A stretch of 36,819 bases of DNA from Archangium sp. (GTDB taxonomy: Bacteria; Myxococcota; Myxococcia; Myxococcales; Myxococcaceae): positions 1 through 36,819 of the forward strand of contig JAEUJS010000712.1 of the NCBI GenBank assembly GCA_016792935.1, in the 5' to 3' direction. Below the pieces are notes generated by a model that worked only from the letters and a program-made list of their open reading frames with translations, did not search any database and was not told where the DNA came from. Shown in pieces: positions 29,521 to 36,819 of this stretch. Position numbers and translations under genes: made by a program. How positions within the stretch are numbered: position 1 is the first letter of the stretch; the number at the start of each line of letters is the position of its first letter.

Positions 29521-30966
29521 ATGGCCAGCCGGAAGAAGGCCGCGCTCGAGGGCCTGCTGCAGGCGGTCCTCGAGGCTCCCGACGCCGACGATGCACGGCA
29601 GGTCTACGCCGACGCGCTGATCGAAGCTGGTGATCCGCGCGGCGAGTTCATTCAGCTCCAGTTGAGTCTCGAAGGCGCGACGCCTTCGGCGAAGGCGACC
29701 GAACTTCGCGCGCGCGCACTGCGGCTCTTTGCAGAGCACCGCGAAGCGTGGATGGCGCCGTTCGGTTCGATGGTCCTCTGGGCCGGTTGGAAGCGCGGAA
29801 TGATCGACTCGGTTCGCGCGCACGCCTCGAACCTCGCCGGCAACCCCGACGCACTCCTCGCACGCGAACCCGTCACCGCCCTCGAGCTGCGGAGAGTCTC
29901 GAATGCTGAAGCGACCGCGTTCGCGAAGAAGAAGGCCTTCGCCCGCGTGCGCACGCTCAGCGTCGCGGAATGTGGAACGAGCGCAGCCACGTTGCTCTCG
30001 GGCGCGCTTCCGAACCTGAGCGAGCTCGACCTGTCAGAAGCCGGCATCAACGACGCCACGTGGACGAAGCTCGCCGCGCTGCTCCCGCAGCTCACGCGCC
30101 TCGGTCTGTCTCACAACGCGCTGTCCGAGCGATCGATCGACGCGCTCCTGGGCAACCGACGACTCTCGAAGCTCGAATCACTCGGCCTCGCCGGAGTCGT
30201 GCGAGGCGTAACCGGCGCTGCGCGCGTAGCCCGAAACCTCGCGCTCCCCGCGCTGCGTTCACTCGACCTCTCGCACAACGACTGGAACGACGCGGACCTC
30301 CGCTCGCTCTCGAAGAACGGTGCGTTCCGCAAGCTCACGGGTCTCGCGCTCCGGGAAAATCCGCTCACTGGAGCGGGGGCGATCGACGCGCTTGCCCCGC
30401 TCACCAACCTCGAAGAACTCGACCTCGCGAGCGTCGAGCTCGGCGCGAACGGAGCAGCGGCGCTCGCGAAGACGTTCAAGAAGCTGCGACGGCTCGAGCT
30501 CATGCAGTGCAACGTCGGCGCGGGCGCGGCCCACCTCGCGAAGCGCGCGTGGCCGCTCGAAGTGCTCGATTTGCAGTACTGCGAGCTCGACGCGCGCGCG
30601 TGCCAGGCGCTCGCCACAGCCGATTGGCCACTGCGCGAGCTGAACCTCTGGGCGAACTCGTACGGAGACAAAGGCCTGGCCGCGCTCGCGAAGGCGCCCT
30701 TCACACGCACCTTGCGCAAGCTCACGCTCGGCTACGGCGAGTTCGGTGATGCAGGTGTGCGTGCCCTGGCAGCAGGCAATTGGCCCGCCCTCGAGGAGCT
30801 CGTGTTTCAGGGCGATCCCATCGGCGAGAGCGGAGCGAAGGCGCTGGCGAATTCGACGACGCTGCCCGCGCTGGTGCGCATCAAGTTCGAGCGCAACGGC
30901 GCACCGAAGAAGGCGCTCGCTCCGCTTCGAGAGCGCGGCGTGGAACTCGACCTGAAGCGAAACTGA
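29521..30966 (+). CDS. Leucine-rich repeat protein with TIGR02996 N-terminal domain
   Basis: 481 residues. The first 50 match the 'repeat-companion' domain TIGR02996: LLQAVLEAPDADDARQVYAD then ALIEAGDPRGEFIQLQLSL. About ten ribonuclease-inhibitor-like leucine-rich repeats follow: LSELDLSEAGINDATWTKLA, LRSLDLSHNDWNDADLRSLS, LEELDLASVELGANGAAALA, LRELNLWANSYGDKGLAALA and similar. The combination is common in Myxococcota and Planctomycetes and serves protein-protein binding. There is no signal peptide. It starts 3 bp after the small calpain neighbour, so it is probably the third gene of that operon. It ends one base from the convergent gshA. Confidence 0.87.
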   Translation: MASRKKAALEGLLQAVLEAPDADDARQVYADALIEAGDPRGEFIQLQLSLEGATPSAKATELRARALRLFAEHREAWMAPFGSMVLWAGWKRGMIDSVRAHASNLAGNPDALLAREPVTALELRRVSNAEATAFAKKKAFARVRTLSVAECGTSAATLLSGALPNLSELDLSEAGINDATWTKLAALLPQLTRLGLSHNALSERSIDALLGNRRLSKLESLGLAGVVRGVTGAARVARNLALPALRSLDLSHNDWNDADLRSLSKNGAFRKLTGLALRENPLTGAGAIDALAPLTNLEELDLASVELGANGAAALAKTFKKLRRLELMQCNVGAGAAHLAKRAWPLEVLDLQYCELDARACQALATADWPLRELNLWANSYGDKGLAALAKAPFTRTLRKLTLGYGEFGDAGVRALAAGNWPALEELVFQGDPIGESGAKALANSTTLPALVRIKFERNGAPKKALAPLRERGVELDLKRN

Positions 30967-30967
30967 G

Positions 30968-32308
30968 TCAGATCGCGAAGCGCGAGAGGAACTTCGCGGG
31001 ATCTTTCTCGGCGTCGAAGTGCTTCAAGACCTCGACCGCCGGAGACGTCCCACGCGTCGCGATCTCACGGAGTGGCTCGAGCAGCGACACGTCGTCATCG
31101 CCCAGGCGCTTGAGACCGCCGGCGGCGATCTGCACCAACTCGCGCGCGGCATCGGCGAGCGTGCGCTTGCCCTGAATCACCGCTCCGAGACCGTCGACCT
31201 GCGCGCGCGCATGCAACGCACGGTGTTCCGCCGGAGACGACATCGCGATCAACCGGCCCGCCTCATCGAGCGCCGTCGCGTCATAGAGAATTCCGCGCAT
31301 CACTGCTCCGAGCGCACCCGTCATCGCGGGCGAGTTGCAGTCGGCGGCGCGAATCTCGAGCACCTTCTTGATGCGCACCTCGGGGAACAGCGTCGAGAGG
31401 TGATCGATCCAATCCGACGACGTCGCCGGCTTCCCCTCGAAGCCGCTCTTCAAGAACTCACGGAACGTCAGCTTGGGAGCGAGGTACCCACCATCACGCC
31501 GCAAGAAGAGCAGCGGCGCATCCAAAGCCCAGTCGACGTACGCGCGATACGAGAACGAGCCATCGAGCATCGCGTTCGGGTACCCACACCGCGCCGGATC
31601 AACGTCGTTCCACACCTGCGAACGGAAGCTCTGCGCGCCGACCTTCTTGCCCTGAGCGATGGGCGAATTCGCATACAGCCCGACCAGCACCGGAGAGATC
31701 CGCGCCGACGTGACGATCTTCTTCACGCAATCGGCTTCATCGCGCCAATCGAGCGAGACCTGACCGGTCGCGGTCATCAACATCATGTGGTGTGCGAGCT
31801 TGCCGCGCGCTCCGAGCGTCTCGCGCATCACGCGGTAGCGGCTCTTCGGCATCCACGGCATCGCGCTCAGCTCGGTGAACGGTCGGTAGCCGAGCGTCAC
31901 CGCGCGCAAGTTCAACTTCGACAACACGTCCTTCAACTCGGACGCGTGCTTGAGATTTTCTGCCTGCGCCTCACGCGCCGTCGCGAACGGAGAACCCGAC
32001 AGCTCGAACTGACCACCCGGCTCGAGCGAGAGCGTTTCCGTTCCGCGTTGCATCGCGATGACTGGCTTGTCGGCCGCTTCACGAATTTCCGAAAAGCCCT
32101 TCGACGCGAAGCCAGTCAGCACCGCTCCAACACCCGAAACGCCCTCGTACGGAACGGGATCCGCGCCCTGCAATGGGAAGAGCAACCGCTCGTGCTCCAA
32201 ACCAAGGAGGAGCTTCCCCGTGGTCCTCTCGGCCGAACGGAAGATCGATTCCAGCTCGCTCACGCTGCCGATCGGCTGGGATTCGGTCTGCTTGGCATCA
32301 AGGGACAT
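30968..32308 (-). CDS. gshA: Glutamate-cysteine ligase, plant/proteobacterial type
   Basis: 446 residues starting MSLDAKQTESQPIGSVSELE. It is the first enzyme of glutathione synthesis, joining glutamate and cysteine with ATP. Family features of the GCS2/GshA type III group are visible: LLGLEHERLLF, SLEPGGQFELSGSP (the ELSG region), RYRVMRETL, MMLMTATGQVSLDWRDEADC, PLLFLRRDGGY, and the C-terminal VLEIRAADCN. EgtA-type ligases are related, but this length and motif set fit the plant/alpha-proteobacterial GshA. The gene stands alone on the minus strand. It converges with the LRR gene at a shared TGAGTCA and is divergent from the CysZ-like gene, 69 bp away. Confidence 0.83.
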   Translation of the reverse strand: MSLDAKQTESQPIGSVSELESIFRSAERTTGKLLLGLEHERLLFPLQGADPVPYEGVSGVGAVLTGFASKGFSEIREAADKPVIAMQRGTETLSLEPGGQFELSGSPFATAREAQAENLKHASELKDVLSKLNLRAVTLGYRPFTELSAMPWMPKSRYRVMRETLGARGKLAHHMMLMTATGQVSLDWRDEADCVKKIVTSARISPVLVGLYANSPIAQGKKVGAQSFRSQVWNDVDPARCGYPNAMLDGSFSYRAYVDWALDAPLLFLRRDGGYLAPKLTFREFLKSGFEGKPATSSDWIDHLSTLFPEVRIKKVLEIRAADCNSPAMTGALGAVMRGILYDATALDEAGRLIAMSSPAEHRALHARAQVDGLGAVIQGKRTLADAARELVQIAAGGLKRLGDDDVSLLEPLREIATRGTSPAVEVLKHFDAEKDPAKFLSRFAI

Positions 32309-32377
32309 GGAAGAACGGGCCGCATATAACGTGCGCCTTCACGCGAGCCACCGTCATTTCGCGAGAAGAGCCCGACC

Positions 32378-33181
32378 TTGAGCGACATTCCTTCAGAAGG
32401 CACACCGTCTGACGTGATGCGCGGGCTGATGCTGCCCTTCCGTGCGTTCGCGCTGATTCTGCGCACGCCGAAGCTGCTCGGGCTCTCGTTGCTCTGCGCG
32501 CTCGTCACCGCCGCCACGCTGCTCGGCACGGGCTGGGGCGCGTGGTCGTTGGGTCAGTCCCTCTCCGAAAAGCTGATCGGCCCCGAAGGCAGCTGGGGCC
32601 ACGCCGCGTCGATCGGGCTGGGCGTGCTCTTCTTCATCATTCTCTTCGCCGTCGGCGCGCTCACGTTGCCGAACCTGATCCTCGCTCCGCTGCAGGACCC
32701 GCTCTCGGAAGCGACCGAGGTGAAGTTGGGTGGCTTCACCGCTCCACCCTTCGCGATCGGAGCGACCATCACCGGCATCCTCACCTCGCTGCGTCACACG
32801 CTCGCGCGACTGGTGCTGATGGCGCTCGGCTACGTCGTGCTGTTTCCGCTCAACCTCATCCCCGGCGTCGGCTCGGTCGTGTACGTCGTCCTCAGCTCGA
32901 CCTGGGCGATGTTCTGGCTCTCGGTCGAACACCTCTCGAACCCGATGGCGCGTCACCTTCGACCGTTCAGGCAGGTCTTCGGCGTGCTGCGGAAACGAAT
33001 CGCGCTCTCTCTTGGTTTTGGGGCAGCCCTCTACGTGTTGCTCTGGGTGCCGGTGCTGAACTGCTTCCTCATGCCCATCGCAGTGGTCGCTGGAACCCTG
33101 CTGTACCGCGGGCTCGCGGCCGTCAACGCTTTCCCGCCGATCGGGAACGAAGACCGTTCTCGGGTGTTGGGCGTTCCTTGA
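32378..33181 (+). CDS. EI24/CysZ-like integral membrane protein
   Basis: 267 residues from TTG 32378, the only start in frame near the 5' end. Hydrophobic helices are evident at LLGLSLLCALVTAATLLGTG, IGLGVLFFIILFAVGALTLP, LVLMALGYVVLFPLNLIPGV, VVYVVLSSTWAMFWLSVEHL and LYVLLWVPVLNCFLMPIAVV. The pattern, with the NLILAPLQDPLSEATE segment, fits the EI24/CysZ family; CysZ takes up sulfate for cysteine synthesis. It is divergent from gshA, which consumes cysteine, but the family is also widespread without that context, so sulfate transport is only a suggestion. No other sulfur genes are in the window. Confidence 0.75.
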   Translation: MSDIPSEGTPSDVMRGLMLPFRAFALILRTPKLLGLSLLCALVTAATLLGTGWGAWSLGQSLSEKLIGPEGSWGHAASIGLGVLFFIILFAVGALTLPNLILAPLQDPLSEATEVKLGGFTAPPFAIGATITGILTSLRHTLARLVLMALGYVVLFPLNLIPGVGSVVYVVLSSTWAMFWLSVEHLSNPMARHLRPFRQVFGVLRKRIALSLGFGAALYVLLWVPVLNCFLMPIAVVAGTLLYRGLAAVNAFPPIGNEDRSRVLGVP

Positions 33182-33248
33182 AGGGTCAGGAGCCGCTCGT
33201 TAGGCTCGATGGGTTCGATTCCCCTGTTTTTCGAGGAAAGAAGGATAC

Positions 33249-36200
33249 ATGCGTCTCTTCCGACGAGTTGCCGTCATCGCCGCGCTTCTCATTGCGTGGG
33301 CGTTCTCTGGCAACGACCGGGTCCCCGTCACGCTGACCCTCGCTGATGCGGCCTACGCCGCACCGAAGGCTGACGAAAAAGAAGTGAAGGGGCCGCACGA
33401 CTTGAGCGCGCTCCGCGTCCTCACGAAGGTCATTCACTACGTGAAGGAAAACTACGTCGACCCCAAGCGTGTGCGACCCAGGGAGATGTTGGTCGCGTCA
33501 TTGGAAGCGGTCGAGAAGTCGGTGCCCGACGTGATGGTCGACGGCAACGCCGAGCAGGGCCGCGTGCGTGTGAACGTGAACGGCAAGATGAAGGAGTTCG
33601 ACATCGGCCATGTCGACTCGCTGTGGAAGATGAGCTTCACCATGAAGGACATCTTCGACTTCATCTCGCACAACATGCGGCCGGTCGAAGACTCGCGCGA
33701 GGTCGAATACGCGGCGGTCAACGGCATGTTGCAGACGCTCGATCCGCACTCCGTGTTGCTGCGCCCCGAGATCTACCGGGAGATGAAGCTCACCACGAAG
33801 GGTGAGTTCGGCGGCCTGGGCTTCGTGATTCAGATGCGTGAGGGCGTGCTGACCGTCGTGAAGGTGCTGCCCAAGACGCCGGCCTTCCGCGGGGGCATCA
33901 AGAAGGACGATCAGATCCTCAAGATCGGTGAGGAATCGACGGTCAACATGGACCTGAACGAGGCGGTCGGAAAACTCCGCGGCCCCGTCGATTCGAAGGT
34001 CACCATCACCTTGAACCGCAAGGGCTGGGACAAGGCGCAGCAGATGACCGTCACGCGCGCGCTGATCAGCATCGAGTCGGTGCAGAGCAAGCTGCTCTCC
34101 TCCAACGTCGGCTACGTGCGCCTCAAGAACTTCCAGGGCAACACCACGCGCGACCTCGAGCTCGCCTTGGAAGAGCTCGGTGAGCAGGCGAAGAAGGGCG
34201 GATCCACCACGGGCCTCAAGGGTCTGGTGCTCGACCTGCGCGGCAACCCCGGCGGTCTCCTCGACCAAGCGATTCAGGTGAGCGACAAGTTCCTCTCGTC
34301 GGGCACCATCGTCTCGACGGTCGGCCTCTCCGACAAGCTCCGCGAAGAGAAGCGCGCGCACCTCGACGACGAAGACGATCAGTTCCCCATCGCGGTGCTC
34401 GTGAACGCGGGCTCGGCTTCGGCTTCCGAAATCGTCGCCGGCGCGCTCAAAAACCAGAACCGCGCGGTGATCATCGGCCGCCAGAGCTTCGGCAAGGGCT
34501 CCGTGCAGGTGCTCTACGACTTCCCTGACGACAGCGCGCTCAAGCTCACCATCGCCAAGTACCTCACGCCGGGTGACGTCAGCATTCAGGAGATCGGCAT
34601 CACGCCCGACATCCAGCTGATCCCCACGCGCGTCTCGAAAGATCGCGTCGATGTCTTCGCGCCGCGCCGCACGATGGGCGAGGCCGATCTCGAGTCGCAC
34701 TTCGCCAACCCCGACAGCAAGACCGCCGTGAAGAAGAAGGACGACATCGTTCAGCGCGAGAAGCCGATGGACACGGTGAAGTACCTCAAGGAAGAGAAGA
34801 AGGTCGCCAAGACCGACAAGCCCGATCCCAGGGCGCCCAACGCGAAGGGCGGCAAGAACGTCCTCACCGACACCGACTCGCACGACGAAGAGCTCGACGA
34901 TCAGCTCGACGCCGAATCGCAGGACGAGGTGCGCGAAGACTTCGAGGTGCAGTTCGCGCGCGATTACCTGCTCGCGGCTCCGCAGCTGCGTCGTGATGAG
35001 CAGCTCAAGGGCGGCAAGAACTTCGTGCTCGAGCGCCGTCAGGTCGAGGAGAAGCGCATCGCCGACGCCATCACCACGCTCGGCATCGACTGGACGCCCG
35101 GTGAGACGCCCAGGAAGGTCGAGCTCGCCGCGTCGCTCAAGCCCTCGTCGGACAAGAAGATCACCGCGGGTGAGAGCGTGCCGCTCGAGGTCACCGTCGA
35201 GAACAAGGGCGGAGAGGCCGTGCGTCGTCTCCGCGGCTGGGTGGAATCGGACAACGGCTTCCTCGATCGCCGCGAGTTCCTCTTCGGTCAGGTGCGCCCT
35301 GGCGAGCGGAAGTCGTGGACCGTGAACGTGAAGATCCCCAAGGACCTCGCTTCGCGTCGTGACGGCGTCACCATCAAGCTGCAGGACGACTCGGGCATCG
35401 TCACCGAGACCACCGCCGGAGAGCTCACCATCGTCGAGATTCCGCGCCCGCAGTTCGCGTTCACCTGGTCGGTCGTCGATGACTGCCCCGCGTGCAACGG
35501 CGACGGTCTCATTCAGCGAGGAGAGACCGTGTGGGTCACCGTGGACGTCACCAACGTCGGCAGCGGCAAGGCGCTCGACGTGTTCTCGAGCGTGCGCAAC
35601 GCCGGAGAGCCTTCCATCTTCATCGAGAAGGGCCGCTTCAAGTTGGGTGAGCTCGCGTCGGGAGAGACCAAGAGCTCGCGCTTCCTGCTCGAGGTGAAGA
35701 AGTCGCTCCGCGCTGACGAGTTTGCGCTGAAGTACGCGGTCATCGACGAGCCGCTCGAGGAATTCACGGCCGACAAGATCTCCATCCCCGTCGCGCCTGA
35801 CACCCAGCCGGCCATCGCCTTCGAGGCGAGCAAGAACGTCTCGCGCATCGCCGACAAGGCCGACATCTACGCGTCGGCCGACTTGAAGCGCACCCTCGCC
35901 CGACTCCCGAAGGGAGCCGTCGTCACCGAGCTCGCCCGCGGCGGCAACGTCGCCAAGGTCGAGTGGGAGAAAGATCGCCCGGTCTTCGTCAAGCTGTCCG
36001 ACCTTCGCGACGCCAAGGGTCAGAAACCCGCGATGCCGAAGGACGTCGACTGGCAGCAGTTCCGCACGCCGGCGCAGATCTCGATGAACATCGACCCGTC
36101 GCTCGGCGGCGCCGTGGTGGAACAGGAGAAGTTCACCCTGAGCTCCGTGGTGAGCGACCCGCAGCTGCTCGACGTCTTCGTGCTCGTGAACGACCAGAAG

Positions 36201-36404
36201 GTCTTCTTCAAGGGCGCGGGCCCGGAAGACGCCGGCAAGGTGAAGTTCACCACCGAGTTCTCGCTCAAAGAGGGCAACAACCTCGTCACCGTGGTCGCTC
36301 GCGAGTCGCAAGATTTCGCCAGCCGCAAGTCGGTCGTCATTCGCCGTCGCCCTGCTGCCGTCGCGCAGAAGGGCGGCGAGGCACCCACGTCGGCCAAGCC
36401 GTAG
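33249..36404 (+). CDS. S41 (Ctp-type) protease with very long C-terminal extension
   Basis: 1051 residues, more than twice the usual CtpA length. A signal peptide or anchor (VAVIAALLIAWAFS) is followed by the N-terminal cap, a PDZ domain (KGEFGGLGFVIQMREGVLTV to about 280) and the S41 core with LVLDLRGNPGGLL, NAGSASASEIVAGAL (Ser391) and GRQSFGKGSVQV (Lys416). The Ser-Lys pair, 25 residues apart, is the family dyad. After about 480 comes an acidic linker (TDSHDEELDDQLDAES), two CARDB/Ig-like domains (GESVPLEVTVENKGGEAVRR; QRGETVWVTVDVTNVGSGKA) that include a CPAC motif, and an SH3-like region near 880-950 with a final beta domain. It should process or degrade cell-envelope proteins. The ATG has a good AGAAGGA site. 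Confidence 0.92.
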   Translation: MRLFRRVAVIAALLIAWAFSGNDRVPVTLTLADAAYAAPKADEKEVKGPHDLSALRVLTKVIHYVKENYVDPKRVRPREMLVASLEAVEKSVPDVMVDGNAEQGRVRVNVNGKMKEFDIGHVDSLWKMSFTMKDIFDFISHNMRPVEDSREVEYAAVNGMLQTLDPHSVLLRPEIYREMKLTTKGEFGGLGFVIQMREGVLTVVKVLPKTPAFRGGIKKDDQILKIGEESTVNMDLNEAVGKLRGPVDSKVTITLNRKGWDKAQQMTVTRALISIESVQSKLLSSNVGYVRLKNFQGNTTRDLELALEELGEQAKKGGSTTGLKGLVLDLRGNPGGLLDQAIQVSDKFLSSGTIVSTVGLSDKLREEKRAHLDDEDDQFPIAVLVNAGSASASEIVAGALKNQNRAVIIGRQSFGKGSVQVLYDFPDDSALKLTIAKYLTPGDVSIQEIGITPDIQLIPTRVSKDRVDVFAPRRTMGEADLESHFANPDSKTAVKKKDDIVQREKPMDTVKYLKEEKKVAKTDKPDPRAPNAKGGKNVLTDTDSHDEELDDQLDAESQDEVREDFEVQFARDYLLAAPQLRRDEQLKGGKNFVLERRQVEEKRIADAITTLGIDWTPGETPRKVELAASLKPSSDKKITAGESVPLEVTVENKGGEAVRRLRGWVESDNGFLDRREFLFGQVRPGERKSWTVNVKIPKDLASRRDGVTIKLQDDSGIVTETTAGELTIVEIPRPQFAFTWSVVDDCPACNGDGLIQRGETVWVTVDVTNVGSGKALDVFSSVRNAGEPSIFIEKGRFKLGELASGETKSSRFLLEVKKSLRADEFALKYAVIDEPLEEFTADKISIPVAPDTQPAIAFEASKNVSRIADKADIYASADLKRTLARLPKGAVVTELARGGNVAKVEWEKDRPVFVKLSDLRDAKGQKPAMPKDVDWQQFRTPAQISMNIDPSLGGAVVEQEKFTLSSVVSDPQLLDVFVLVNDQKVFFKGAGPEDAGKVKFTTEFSLKEGNNLVTVVARESQDFASRKSVVIRRRPAAVAQKGGEAPTSAKP

Positions 36405-36449
36405 CGCTCGTTCCTCGATCCGGAAACGCCCTGTAGTAGGGTCACCCGC

Positions 36450-36819
36450 ATGCTTCGTCGCATGTGGGTGCTGATCGCGGTGCTGGCCTCTGCTCAGGCC
36501 TTCGCCGACTCCTACGACTTCCGCATCTACCAGCTCGGCAATCCGCAGCCGAACCGCACCGGTTCGACCGACGCGGCCAACGCCAACTTCCGCGCCTTCG
36601 CCAAGCGCCTCGCCGCGGCCATGACGACGGTGAACCTGATGCCGCCCGAGACGCTGGGCCACTCGGCGTTCGCCATCTCGGCTGAGCTCGCGGTGGTCGA
36701 CTTGCAGGGCGCGGTGCTGCCCACGCAGATGCCGACCGAGCGCCCGATGAACAGCGCGCTGCTCCTGCCTTCGATTCACCTGCGCAAGGGTCTGCCGTGG
36801 AGCTTCGAGCTCGGCGTGC
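36450..36819 (+). CDS. Exported protein, 3' end beyond the window
   Basis: The frame opens with ATG 36450 (ATG 36462 is possible) 45 bases after the protease stop and remains open to the end of the window (123 codons). The first 21 residues are a signal peptide (MWVLIAVLASAQAFA with cleavage after AFA). The mature part (DSYDFRIYQLGNPQPNRTGS, NANFRAFAKRLAAAMTTVNL, FAISAELAVVD, SALLLPSIHLRKGLPWSFEL) resembles the beginning of myxobacterial outer-membrane or cell-surface proteins, where strand pairs of a beta-barrel start after such a preamble. The family cannot be fixed from the fragment. It could be co-transcribed with the protease. Confidence 0.78.
   Translation, partial: MLRRMWVLIAVLASAQAFADSYDFRIYQLGNPQPNRTGSTDAANANFRAFAKRLAAAMTTVNLMPPETLGHSAFAISAELAVVDLQGAVLPTQMPTERPMNSALLLPSIHLRKGLPWSFELGV

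Noticed and set aside
33211-33224. GGGTTCGATTCCCC resembles a tRNA T-arm
   Set aside because: No acceptor stem, anticodon arm or CCA can be built around it; likely coincidence, although a tRNA-end remnant cannot be excluded.
33498-36779. A 1093-codon open frame on the minus strand opposite the S41 protease
   Set aside because: The translation is Arg/His/Val/Glu-rich with no motifs and is the mirror of a high-GC coding strand; the plus strand has clear protease motifs.

Overview
The window looks like chromosome from a myxobacterium (Myxococcota/Deltaproteobacteria). The base composition is high GC, the type IV pilus genes run in the order pilB-pilT-pilC-pilS-pilR, one secreted protein ends in a MYXO-CTERM-type sorting tail, and another carries the PilZ-like domain typical of Myxococcus paralogs. 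I saw no phage, insertion sequence, CRISPR array, rRNA or tRNA gene. This assignment rests on protein motifs and gene order, not on a database search.

Region 1 (1-8290, minus strand) is a motility block. It reads pilB (assembly ATPase), pilT (retraction ATPase), pilC (inner-membrane platform), pilS (sensor kinase), pilR (sigma-54 activator), then a 286-bp gap holding a 57-bp tandem repeat, and a second membrane histidine kinase cut by the window edge. An intrinsic terminator separates pilB from the upstream ribF (riboflavin kinase/FAD synthetase).

Region 2 (9255-15280, plus strand) starts 18 bp from ribF with a secreted protein that has a subtilisin-like domain lacking all three catalytic residues, FG-GAP-like repeats and a MYXO-CTERM tail. 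A tight operon follows: trmB, a response-regulator diguanylate cyclase, a small lipoprotein, and a disordered protein whose C-terminus closely resembles Hfq/Sm. A 71-bp tandem repeat array with conserved hairpins lies just after it.

Region 3 (15549-21786) holds a minus-strand operon (von Willebrand A protein, sigma-region-4-like regulator, tiny zinc-ribbon protein), a divergent cupredoxin, a DnaQ-type exonuclease fused to a decayed DinG-like helicase, and a HEAT-repeat/HAMP membrane protein pair.

Region 4 (21818-30966, plus strand) carries alaS, a lipoprotein, a PilZ-like/Hsp70 fusion, a calpain-type cysteine protease with a complete Cys-His-Asn triad, a small protein of possible OB/NTR fold, and a leucine-rich-repeat protein with a TIGR02996-type N-terminus. 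Region 5 (30968-36819) has gshA (minus), a CysZ/EI24-like membrane protein, a very long S41 (Ctp-type) protease and the start of an exported protein.

The features most worth a second look are the Hfq-like fusion protein, the palindromic repeat shared between an intergenic site and an in-frame insertion in alaS, the two pseudoenzymes (subtilase and DinG), the PilZ-Hsp70 fusion, and the calpain gene with its closely packed neighbours. The c-di-GMP genes (diguanylate cyclase, PilZ-like domain) sit in the same 27 kb as the pilus genes, but the sequence does not show that they act together.
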